Shown one piece after another: positions 1 through 7,228 of a stretch of 64,000 bases of DNA (positions are counted from its first letter, which is position 1; every line of letters begins with the position of its first letter). The notes beneath the pieces are model-generated. The model saw nothing but the letters and a program-made list of their open reading frames with translations. It searched no databases and was not told where the DNA came from. The stretch is from Aestuariivivens marinum (GTDB taxonomy: Bacteria; Bacteroidota; Bacteroidia; Flavobacteriales; Flavobacteriaceae): NCBI RefSeq assembly GCF_022662175.1, contig NZ_JAKMCR010000003.1:62001-126000 (forward strand), in the 5' to 3' direction. Both the position numbers and the translations under genes were made by a program.

Positions 1-794
1 TGAACAAGGGTGTCAAGGCCAACAACATCAACGGTTCTAAATGTAGCTGATTTGGGCCTGCCAATAACAGGGCCAGTAAGTTTGTCTACTTCTTCAATGG
101 TCAATCCCATATCCTGTACAGTATGGAATAAGCTCATAATACTGAAAATACCAATTCGGTTTCCAATAAAAGCAGGTGTATCTTTTGCTATAACAGAAGT
201 CTTACCTAGAAATTGTTCACCATAATTATTAAGAAAATCTAAAACCTCACGGGAGGTTTTAGGACCTGGAATAATTTCGAATAACTTTAGGTAACGTGCC
301 GGATTAAAAAAGTGGGTTCCACAAAAATGTTTTTGAAAATCATCACTTCGACCATCACTCATAAATTTTATTGGGATGCCAGAAGTATTACTAGTTATTA
401 AAGTGCCTGGAGTTCTGTGTTTTTCAAGATTTTCAAAGATTTGTTTTTTAATATCCAACCGTTCAACAACCACTTCCATAATCCAATCTGCATCAGCTAC
501 TTTAGCAATATCGTCTTCCAGATTACCAGTAGTTATTCTACTTGCAAATTTTTGGTGATAAATAGGAGAGGGGGTCGACTTTAATGCCTTATTTAAAGCA
601 TCATTGACTAATCTGTTCCTAACTATTTTATCGTTTAAGGTTAACCCTATGGCTTTTTCTTTTTCGTTAAGTTCCCTAGGGGTAATATCCAATAATAGCA
701 CATCTACGCCAATATTTGCAAAATGACAAGCAATACCGCTTCCCATAATTCCAGAACCTATAATGGCTACTTTATTTATTCTACGTTTGCTCAT
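1..794 (-). CDS. 3-hydroxyacyl-CoA dehydrogenase / probable beta-oxidation multienzyme, 5' part only
   Basis: The gene starts with ATG at 794 and runs off the left edge, so about 264 N-terminal residues are visible. The protein begins MSKRRINKVAIIGSGIMGSG, a Rossmann GxGxxG NAD-binding motif. It later has SNTSGIPI and a HFFNPA stretch holding the catalytic histidine of 3-hydroxyacyl-CoA dehydrogenases. It should oxidise L-3-hydroxyacyl-CoA to 3-ketoacyl-CoA with NAD+ in fatty-acid degradation. In flavobacteria such genes are often fused to enoyl-CoA hydratase (about 800 residues), which cannot be checked here. It lies 13 bases after the MarR gene, so the two are probably co-transcribed and MarR-controlled. 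Confidence 0.9.
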   Translation of the reverse strand, partial: MSKRRINKVAIIGSGIMGSGIACHFANIGVDVLLLDITPRELNEKEKAIGLTLNDKIVRNRLVNDALNKALKSTPSPIYHQKFASRITTGNLEDDIAKVADADWIMEVVVERLDIKKQIFENLEKHRTPGTLITSNTSGIPIKFMSDGRSDDFQKHFCGTHFFNPARYLKLFEIIPGPKTSREVLDFLNNYGEQFLGKTSVIAKDTPAFIGNRIGIFSIMSLFHTVQDMGLTIEEVDKLTGPVIGRPKSATFRTVDVVGLDTLV

Positions 795-807
795 TCTGTA
801 TAAGTTC

Positions 808-1251
808 TTACTTATTTTGCTCGTAAATTCTTTTGTTGGTGATCATATCGTTTATTAATTCAGCCACTTCATAAAAATGATCCAACTTTTCTTCTGAAAT
901 ATTGTTTCTTATGGCGTTATTAAAAGTGAGTACTTTTTCTCTTGAATAATCCCTTTTTTCTTTTCCAAAATCGGTTAAGTGTATTAGTACACCACGACCG
1001 TCTTCTGGATTTGGTTGGCGTTCTATTAATCCCCTTTCTTCCATGGTTTTTAAAATACGTGATAGACTTGTGGCCTCCATTCCCATTTTGGGACCTAAGG
1101 CTGTTGAAGGAGTACCTTTTTCTGGATCTATGCTTAATAAAGTAAAACCTGTTGCCATTGTACTATCAAATTTAGCAGCTTCTTCATTATACATTTTTTG
1201 TACGGTAAGCCATGTTGTTCTTAGTACGTAATCTAAAGTTTTATCTTTCAT
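808..1251 (-). CDS. MarR family transcriptional regulator
   Basis: A protein of 147 residues with the MarR winged-helix fold: the recognition-helix region reads EATSLSRILKTMEERGLIER, followed by a wing (PNPEDGRGVLIHLTDFGK). I start it at ATG 1251 (MKDKTLDYVL), which has AAAAGG seven bases upstream. An in-frame TTG at 1272 is unlikely to be the start because it lies inside the -7 promoter box. It precedes a 3-hydroxyacyl-CoA dehydrogenase gene by 13 bases, the usual place of the regulator of flavobacterial beta-oxidation operons. The ligand is probably an acyl-CoA or fatty acid (inference). A palindrome immediately upstream suggests autoregulation. Confidence 0.9.
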   Translation of the reverse strand: MKDKTLDYVLRTTWLTVQKMYNEEAAKFDSTMATGFTLLSIDPEKGTPSTALGPKMGMEATSLSRILKTMEERGLIERQPNPEDGRGVLIHLTDFGKEKRDYSREKVLTFNNAIRNNISEEKLDHFYEVAELINDMITNKRIYEQNK

Positions 1252-1269
1252 AATTTGCCTTTTGTTAGC

Positions 1270-1277
1270 CAAATATA
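1270..1277 (-). promoter_or_regulatory. -7 promoter box of the marR operon
   Basis: On the minus strand this reads TATATTTG, an exact match to the Bacteroidota -7 consensus TAnnTTTG. It lies 18 bases upstream of ATG 1251. No clear TTTG is seen at -33. Confidence 0.55.
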
Positions 1278-1285
1278 ATAAAATA

Positions 1286-1303
1286 TATTATGCGTGCATA
1301 ATA
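1286..1303. promoter_or_regulatory. Putative MarR operator palindrome
   Basis: TATTATGC-GT-GCATAATA is an inverted repeat with 8-bp perfect arms and a 2-bp centre. It lies 8 bp upstream of the -7 box and covers the promoter spacer, so a bound dimer would block RNA polymerase. Its length and symmetry fit MarR-family sites. Binding is inferred, not shown. Confidence 0.6.
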
Positions 1304-1350
1304 AAAATATTAAAAACATTTCATTTCAAAAACTATTAAATTAGTCACTA

Positions 1351-1386
1351 AAAAAACGCTCAATTTATTAATTGAGCGTTTTTTTG
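1351..1386 (-). terminator. Intrinsic terminator of lysA
   Basis: Arms AACGCTCAAT (1355-1364) and ATTGAGCGTT (1371-1380) are perfectly paired around the loop TTATTA. They are flanked by A and T runs, so the structure works in both directions. It lies 17 bases past the lysA stop codon and insulates the marR operon from lysA. Confidence 0.9.
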
Positions 1387-1402
1387 GATTAAACAAGATC
1401 TT

Positions 1403-2638
1403 CTACTTTGCTAGAACAGTCGCTTTTGTTTTTTTTAAATCAATTTCAACTTGATTCTTTAGTAAGTCATCAAAGGTTTCACGTTTTCTTATTAAATGTG
1501 CTTTTTTATTGTACCATAATACTTCAGCAGGACGATAGCGCGAATTGTAATTACTAGCCATGGAAAAGCAATATGCTCCAGCGTTTTTAAAAGCTAAGAT
1601 ATCACCTTCGTTAATTTCATTAACTCTTCTATTATTACCAAATGTATCGGTTTCACAAATATAACCCACTACAGTATAAAAACGTTCACGCCCATTAGGG
1701 TTAGAGATGTTTATAATATCGTGGTGTGATCCATAAAACATGGGGCGTATTAAGTGGTTAAACCCAGAATCTACATGAGCAAAAACGGTAGAAGTAGTCT
1801 GCTTTACCGCATTAACTTGGGTTAAAAAAGTGCCAGCTTCGCTCACCAAAAATTTTCCAGGTTCAAAAGCTAATGTTAGTTCCTTTCCGTAATCTTTACA
1901 AAAGGCATTAAACTTTTCAGATAATTTTCTGCCTAACTCTTCAATGTTTGTTTCAATATCTCCTTTTTTGTAAGGAACTTTGAAGCCGGATCCAAAATCT
2001 ATAAATTCAAGGTTTTTGAATTGTTTAGCCGTTTCAAACAATATTTCACTGGCATATAAGAATACATCAATGTCTAAGATGTCACTTCCTGTGTGCATGT
2101 GAATACCATTAATAGTCATTTTAGTATTCTCAACAATGCGTAATAAATGGGGGATTTGATGAATAGAAATCCCAAATTTAGAATCAATGTGTCCAACAGA
2201 AATGTTACTATTGCCTCCAGCCATTACATGTGGGTTGATACGAATGCAAACAGGTGTATCTGGATGATTGGTTCCAAATTGTTCTAATATTGATAAGTTG
2301 TCAATATTTATTTGTACACCTAGTTTTGCAGCTTCTTCAATTTCAGATAAAGACACACCATTTGGAGTGAAAATAATTTGTTCTGGTTTAAAACCAGCAG
2401 CAATCCCCAAATTAACCTCTTGTATGGAAACCGTATCAATTCCAGAGCCAAGTGAATTAAAAAACTTTAAAATCGATATGTTGGACAATGCTTTTACAGC
2501 ATAGTTTATCTTTAAGTTCTTTACCGATTTAAAAGCACCGGTTAAGCGACTATATTGAGAAGCTATTTTTTCAGCATCATAAACATATAATGGATTACCG
2601 AACTCCTTTGCGATTTGTAATAATTGACTGTTAGTCAT
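1403..2638 (-). CDS. lysA: Diaminopimelate decarboxylase
   Basis: This PLP enzyme makes L-lysine from meso-diaminopimelate, the last step of the lysine pathway. The 411-residue length is normal. The PLP-binding lysine lies in YAVKALSN (about residue 49). HMHTGSD, the phosphate-binding FGSGFKVPY, the EPGKFLVSEAG stretch, CETDTFG (the active-site Cys from the partner subunit) and GAYCFSMASNYNSR follow in the usual order for fold-type III decarboxylases. ATG at 2638 fits a TAnnTTTG box 20 bases upstream. It is a single-gene unit with its own terminator, transcribed divergently from sucC. Confidence 0.96.
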   Translation of the reverse strand: MTNSQLLQIAKEFGNPLYVYDAEKIASQYSRLTGAFKSVKNLKINYAVKALSNISILKFFNSLGSGIDTVSIQEVNLGIAAGFKPEQIIFTPNGVSLSEIEEAAKLGVQINIDNLSILEQFGTNHPDTPVCIRINPHVMAGGNSNISVGHIDSKFGISIHQIPHLLRIVENTKMTINGIHMHTGSDILDIDVFLYASEILFETAKQFKNLEFIDFGSGFKVPYKKGDIETNIEELGRKLSEKFNAFCKDYGKELTLAFEPGKFLVSEAGTFLTQVNAVKQTTSTVFAHVDSGFNHLIRPMFYGSHHDIINISNPNGRERFYTVVGYICETDTFGNNRRVNEINEGDILAFKNAGAYCFSMASNYNSRYRPAEVLWYNKKAHLIRKRETFDDLLKNQVEIDLKKTKATVLAK

Positions 2639-2657
2639 AAGTATATTTATTTTTGAG

Positions 2658-2665
2658 CAAATATA
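2658..2665 (-). promoter_or_regulatory. -7 promoter box of lysA
   Basis: The minus strand reads TATATTTG, matching TAnnTTTG. It ends 19 bases before the lysA ATG. The -33 element is not clear. Confidence 0.5.
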
Positions 2666-2810
2666 TTCCTTTACAACTTAAATAAAATAATTATAGATAA
2701 AATTAAACAAATTAAACAAAATGTTAATTATATAACATTGATAAAATTAACTAAAAACAAGTTAGGGGCTTTTCTTTATAAAAACATTAGTCTAATTACA
2801 TGTGATTATT

Positions 2811-2818
2811 TACCTTTG
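2811..2818 (+). promoter_or_regulatory. -7 promoter box of sucC
   Basis: TACCTTTG matches TAnnTTTG and lies 25 bases upstream of the ATG at 2844. An in-frame ATG-like start upstream at 2802 would precede this box, which supports the later start. No good -33 TTTG is visible. Confidence 0.55.
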
Positions 2819-2843
2819 CCCAACTCAAATTATTAAGCTAATT

Positions 2844-4034
2844 ATGAATTTACACGAATATCAAGGTAAAGAAATATTAAGTAGTTTTGGAGTGCGTATT
2901 CAACGTGGTATTGTAGCCCAAAGTGCTACAGAAGCTGTTGCTGCAGCCAAGCAATTAACTGAAGAAACTGGTACAGGATGGCATGTTATTAAGGCACAAG
3001 TTCACGCTGGTGGACGCGGTAAAGGTGGTGGTGTTAAATTGGCTAAAAACTTAGAAGAGGTTGAAACGCTTGCAGGACAAATTATTGGAATGAATTTGGT
3101 AACTCCACAAACATCGGCCGAAGGGAAAAAGGTGCATCAAGTATTGGTTGCCGAGGATGTTTATTATCCAGGAGAAACTGAAACGAGTGAATTTTACATG
3201 TCCGTTCTTTTAAACAGAGCTACCGGTAGAAATATGATTATGTACTCCACAGAGGGGGGTATGGATATTGAAACCGTAGCAGAAGAAACCCCACATTTAA
3301 TATTTACAGAGGAAATTGATCCTACAGTAGGTTTAATGCCTTTTCAAGCAAGGCGTATCGCTTTTAATCTAGGATTATCTGGTATTGCTTTTAAGGAAAT
3401 GACCAAATTTGTTACAGCACTTTATTCCGCTTATGTAAAATCCGATTCATCATTGTTTGAAATCAACCCAGTATTGAAAACTAGTGATAATAAAATTATG
3501 GCTGTTGATGCCAAAGTTACTATCGATGATAATGCCTTATATAGACATAAGGATTATGCAGAACTTAGGGATTTGAGGGAGGAAAATCCTATTGAAGTTG
3601 AAGCTAAAGAAGTTGGATTAAACTATGTTGATTTAGATGGTAATGTAGGTTGTATGGTTAATGGAGCAGGACTGGCTATGGCAACTATGGATTTAATTAA
3701 ACAAGCTGGAGGAGAACCGGCCAATTTTTTAGATGTTGGTGGTACTGCTGATGCTGCTAGGGTAGAGGCGGCCTTTAAGATTATATTGAAAGATCCAGCT
3801 GTGAAAGCTATTCTGATTAATATCTTTGGAGGAATTGTACGTTGTGACCGTGTTGCACAAGGTGTAATTGATGCTTATAAAAATATGGGGAATATTAATG
3901 TTCCTATTATTGTACGTTTACAAGGGACCAATGCCGATATAGCCAAAGAATTAATTGATAATTCTGGATTGGATGTATTAAGTGCTACAGAGTTTCAAGA
4001 AGCAGCTGATAAAGTACAGCAAGTATTAGCTTAA
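2844..4034 (+). CDS. sucC: Succinyl-CoA synthetase (ADP-forming) beta subunit
   Basis: The beta subunit of the TCA-cycle enzyme that interconverts succinyl-CoA and succinate with synthesis of ATP or GTP. It is 396 residues from MNLHEYQGKEILSSFGV, the canonical N-terminus of the family; an extension starting at 2802 is rejected because it crosses the promoter. The ATP-grasp domain shows HAGGRGKGGGVKLAK and FEINPVL. The C-terminal CoA-ligase domain shows NIFGGIVRCDRVA. The alpha subunit, which carries the phosphohistidine, is not adjacent; unlinked sucC and sucD are usual in flavobacteria. A hairpin terminator follows the stop. Confidence 0.97.
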   Translation: MNLHEYQGKEILSSFGVRIQRGIVAQSATEAVAAAKQLTEETGTGWHVIKAQVHAGGRGKGGGVKLAKNLEEVETLAGQIIGMNLVTPQTSAEGKKVHQVLVAEDVYYPGETETSEFYMSVLLNRATGRNMIMYSTEGGMDIETVAEETPHLIFTEEIDPTVGLMPFQARRIAFNLGLSGIAFKEMTKFVTALYSAYVKSDSSLFEINPVLKTSDNKIMAVDAKVTIDDNALYRHKDYAELRDLREENPIEVEAKEVGLNYVDLDGNVGCMVNGAGLAMATMDLIKQAGGEPANFLDVGGTADAARVEAAFKIILKDPAVKAILINIFGGIVRCDRVAQGVIDAYKNMGNINVPIIVRLQGTNADIAKELIDNSGLDVLSATEFQEAADKVQQVLA

Positions 4035-4059
4035 ACAAAATACTATTATATAGATATTA

Positions 4060-4087
4060 AAGGGTAACTAAGCGTTACCCTTTTTTT
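4060..4087 (+). terminator. Terminator of sucC, overlapping the 3' end of the DUF1456 gene
   Basis: Arms AAGGGTAAC (4060-4068) and GTTACCCTT (4074-4082), loop TAAGC, then a T run. The last codons and stop (TAG, 4068-4070) of the opposing gene lie inside the hairpin. Confidence 0.85.
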
Positions 4088-4328
4088 GTTCGGTTTTGTT
4101 TTCTTTCTTAGGTATTGGACCTCTCATATGGATTATTAAGCCATTTAAAAAATTCCTTAAAATCTGATCGCCACATTCAACATATTTTGGATGGTCTTCT
4201 CTTCTAAAAAAAGCGCCTAATTCACTTTTAGATATTCTAAAGTCAACCAGCTTTAGGATATCCACAATATCACTATCTCTTAATTTAAGTGCAACACGTA
4301 TTTTTTTTAAAACATCATTATTAGTCAT
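4068..4328 (-). CDS. DUF1456 (YehS-like) protein, single-domain form
   Basis: The 86-residue protein MTNNDVLKKIRVALKLRDSD... has the DUF1456 pattern: an N-terminal helix pair, FRREDHPKYVECGDQILRNF and a basic tail. Escherichia coli YehS has two tandem copies (about 156 residues); this protein corresponds to one, nearer to the second copy of YehS. The function of the family is unknown. The charged tail (PIPKKENKTEQKKGNA) is rich in lysine. The stop codon sits inside the shared terminator hairpin with sucC. The start is ATG at 4328. Confidence 0.75.
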   Translation of the reverse strand: MTNNDVLKKIRVALKLRDSDIVDILKLVDFRISKSELGAFFRREDHPKYVECGDQILRNFLNGLIIHMRGPIPKKENKTEQKKGNA

Positions 4329-4701
4329 ATGGATATGTTTAGATTATTCAATATTAAAAATGAATCGTTTTTCTTCATAATCAAAACGTTTTCTAGAATT
4401 CTAACAATATTTTTCAAAGATACCTCATTGTAAATGAAAATAGCTTGGTAAAAACATAAAATATGTTTCACTTTATACTATTGATAATCAATTAATTAGT
4501 AACATTTAAAATGATTGATAACATATTTTATTAGTATTGAATAATTGATAATTAAGTCATAAATTATGATACTATATTTGATGAAATCATAAAATATCCG
4601 ATGAAAAGCTTGTTAGTTTTCGATGAGTTACAAATTATCAACGATTATAAATCTACAGTTTTGAGTATCTTTATAATGTAATTAATTAATCCTCATTTAC
4701 A
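4329..4701. other. AT-rich intergenic region between divergent genes
   Basis: This 373-bp stretch separates the DUF1456 gene from the TerB-like gene. It is very AT-rich and has many TTGATAAT/ATTATCAA-like words. TATCTTTA at 4666-4673 is a 7-of-8 match to the -7 box for the plus-strand gene. I see no ORF or stable hairpin. Confidence 0.5.
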
Positions 4702-5103
4702 ATGATTAATAGAGTAGAAAAATTGAGTCTACTTTCAGAAATGATTGCATTTGCAAAGTACGACAAAGAGATTAATACTATTGAATACAACTTCCTGCTA
4801 GGTGTAGCTAAACAATTGGATATAACTCGTGAAGATTTTGATTATTTGATTGAACATCCTGTAACATATACCCATTTAAAATCTCACAGTGAACGCATAG
4901 TTCAGTTTCATAGGTTAGTTTTATTAATGAATATTGATAGCGAAAATTCTAAATCTGGTGCAACAAAACTTTATAATTTTGGTTTGCGAATGGGATTAAG
5001 TCACGAATCAATTAGTAAAGTACTTTACTTAATGGAAAGTTTTCCAAACAAGATTGTACCACCAGATGTACTTATAGATATTTTTAAAACACAATATAAT
5101 TAG
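4702..5103 (+). CDS. TerB-like small helical protein
   Basis: The 133-residue all-helical protein begins MINRVEKLSLLSEMIAFAKYDKEIN and continues with EYNFLLGVAKQLDI. This resembles the TerB / tellurite-resistance fold, in which acidic residues after the first helix can bind metal. Small TerB-like proteins next to uvrB are common in flavobacteria and have no known role in tellurite resistance. It converges on uvrB with a shared terminator. The family assignment rests on pattern only; a function cannot be given. Confidence 0.6.
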   Translation: MINRVEKLSLLSEMIAFAKYDKEINTIEYNFLLGVAKQLDITREDFDYLIEHPVTYTHLKSHSERIVQFHRLVLLMNIDSENSKSGATKLYNFGLRMGLSHESISKVLYLMESFPNKIVPPDVLIDIFKTQYN

Positions 5104-5129
5104 TATTTAATTGGTTTGAATCCTAATTT

Positions 5130-5164
5130 AAAAGCGCTAAAGGTATTATACATTTAGCGCTTTT
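5130..5164. terminator. Bidirectional terminator between terB-like gene and uvrB
   Basis: AAAAGCGCTAAA (5130-5141) pairs perfectly with TTTAGCGCTTTT (5153-5164). The flanking A and T runs make it active for both convergent genes. The uvrB stop codon (5146) lies in the loop. Confidence 0.9.
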
Positions 5165-7149
5165 ATTTTATCTTGATATTGCTTTATTTCATCACGTAAC
5201 TTAGCAGCAATAATAAAATCTAGAGCTTTTGCAGCTTCTTCCATTAATTTTCGTTTTTCCCTAATTTTCTTTTCCAATTCTGGTTTGCTTAGATATTCAC
5301 TTTCAGGCTCTGCGGCTTTAGCTGCTGATAACCGATAGCTATAAGTACTTACAGAATTTTTAGCCAAGGCATTATCCAAGCTTTTATTAAGGGCTTTAGG
5401 CGTGATATTATTTGCTGTGTTGTAAGCCATTTGTTTCTCTCTTCTATAATTTGTTTCGTCAATGGTTTTCTGCATACTTTTAGTTATAGTGTCCGCATAC
5501 ATTATGGCTTTGCCATTAAGGTTTCTTGCTGCTCTTCCAACAGTTTGGGTAAGTGATCTTGCGGAACGTAAAAACCCTTCTTTATCGGCATCTAAAATGG
5601 CAACAAGAGATACCTCTGGAAGGTCTAAACCTTCACGAAGTAAGTTTACGCCTACCAAAACATCAAACAGTCCTTTTCGAAGATCCTGCATAATTTCTAC
5701 TCGTTCCAGTGTGTCTACATCACTATGTATATAGCGACAACGCACTTGAATGCGTTCTAGGTATTTGGTCAACTCTTCAGCCATACGTTTGGTTAATGTG
5801 GTTACCAAAATACGTTCGTCTTTTTCAACACGTAACTGGATTTCTTCAATTAAATCATCAATTTGGTTTAAACTTGGGCGTACTTCAATTTCTGGATCTA
5901 AAAGTCCCGTTGGACGAATTACCTGTTCCACATAGACACCATCTGTTTTTTGCAATTCATAGTTGGCAGGTGTGGCACTTACGTATATGACTTGGTTTTG
6001 AAGCGCTTCAAACTCTTCAAATTTTAACGGGCGGTTATCCATTGCAGCTGGTAAACGGAAACCATATTCTACCAAATTTTCCTTTCTACTGCGGTCACCA
6101 CCATACATGGCATGCACTTGTGAAATGGTTACATGGCTTTCATCGACTACCATTAAAAAGTCATCAGGAAAATAATCCAATAAGCAGAATGGGCGTGAGC
6201 CAGCAGGTCTTCCATCTAAATATCTGGAGTAGTTTTCAATACCAGAGCAATAGCCTAACTCACGAATCATTTCTAAATCGAATTCGGTGCGTTCCTTTAA
6301 ACGCTTTGCTTCTAAGTGTTTTCCAATGTCCTTAAAATAGTCATATTGTTTTACTAAATCATTCTGAATATCCTTAATTGCATTTTGAAGCACTTCTGGA
6401 GAAGTTACAAACATATTGGCTGGGTATATGTTGAGCCTGTCATACTTTTCAATAACCTGATTGGTTTGAATGTTAAAAGATTCGATTTCCTCAATTTCAT
6501 CTCCAAAAAAATGAATTCTATAGGCATCATCTGCATAGCTTGGGAATATATCAACTGTATCCCCTTTAATACGAAAATTTCCATGGTTAAATTCTGCCTC
6601 GGTACGGGAATACAAACTTTGTACTAATTGATGTAGCAATTGGGTCCTTGAAATCACTTGATCCCGTTTTAAAGAAATCACATTCTTTTGAAATTCAATG
6701 GGGTTACCAATACCATATAGACAGGATACGGAAGCGACGACAATTACATCACGACGTCCAGACAATAGGGAGGAGGTCGTACTAAGCCGCATTTTTTCAA
6801 TTTCTTCATTAATTGAAAGGTCCTTTTCTATATATACACCTGTAACGGGAATATAGGCCTCAGGTTGGTAATAATCATAGTAAGAGACAAAGTATTCTAC
6901 AGCATTTTTAGGAAAGAATTGTTTAAATTCGGAATATAATTGTGCTGCCAAGGTTTTATTATGCGCCAAAACTAAGGTAGGACGTTGCACTTCTTCTATA
7001 ACATTGGCAATGGTAAAGGTTTTACCCGAACCGGTAACGCCTAATAGGGTTTGATATTTTTCATTAGAATCAATACCATCGCTAAGCTGTTTGATTGCTT
7101 CAGGTTGATCACCAGTAGGACTAAATTCGGATTCAATTTTAAACTGCAT
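5146..7149 (-). CDS. uvrB: Excinuclease ABC subunit B
   Basis: The damage-verification helicase of nucleotide excision repair, which is loaded by UvrA and recruits UvrC. The 667 residues match the family length. Walker A is GVTGSGKTF (about residues 37-45). The damage-probing beta-hairpin region YYDYYQPEAYIP lies near residue 95. The DEAD-like box is DESHVT, and the helicase C-terminal domain has QTVGRAARN. The C-terminal UVR motif that binds UvrC is at about 625-660 (KRKLMEEAAKALDFIIAAKL). It starts at ATG 7149. It is followed at its 3' end by a shared terminator. Confidence 0.98.
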   Translation of the reverse strand: MQFKIESEFSPTGDQPEAIKQLSDGIDSNEKYQTLLGVTGSGKTFTIANVIEEVQRPTLVLAHNKTLAAQLYSEFKQFFPKNAVEYFVSYYDYYQPEAYIPVTGVYIEKDLSINEEIEKMRLSTTSSLLSGRRDVIVVASVSCLYGIGNPIEFQKNVISLKRDQVISRTQLLHQLVQSLYSRTEAEFNHGNFRIKGDTVDIFPSYADDAYRIHFFGDEIEEIESFNIQTNQVIEKYDRLNIYPANMFVTSPEVLQNAIKDIQNDLVKQYDYFKDIGKHLEAKRLKERTEFDLEMIRELGYCSGIENYSRYLDGRPAGSRPFCLLDYFPDDFLMVVDESHVTISQVHAMYGGDRSRKENLVEYGFRLPAAMDNRPLKFEEFEALQNQVIYVSATPANYELQKTDGVYVEQVIRPTGLLDPEIEVRPSLNQIDDLIEEIQLRVEKDERILVTTLTKRMAEELTKYLERIQVRCRYIHSDVDTLERVEIMQDLRKGLFDVLVGVNLLREGLDLPEVSLVAILDADKEGFLRSARSLTQTVGRAARNLNGKAIMYADTITKSMQKTIDETNYRREKQMAYNTANNITPKALNKSLDNALAKNSVSTYSYRLSAAKAAEPESEYLSKPELEKKIREKRKLMEEAAKALDFIIAAKLRDEIKQYQDKIKALNV

Positions 7150-7228
7150 ACTACTATGTACCTAGAATTTTAAGCTTCTAAAATACTTAAAGTAACTGGG
7201 ATATTGAATTTAGGCTTAGAAAAATGTA

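Noticed and set aside
1252-1272. TTG start at 1272 for the MarR gene.
   Set aside because: It overlaps the -7 box TATATTTG, and the ATG at 1251 with AAAAGG upstream fits the family better.
4702-5103. Tellurite-resistance operon because of the TerB-like gene.
   Set aside because: No other ter genes are present; TerB-like folds occur widely without a link to tellurite.
5462-6627. Several plus-strand ORFs of 60-97 codons within uvrB.
   Set aside because: They are antisense to a highly conserved gene, match no family and have no start signals.
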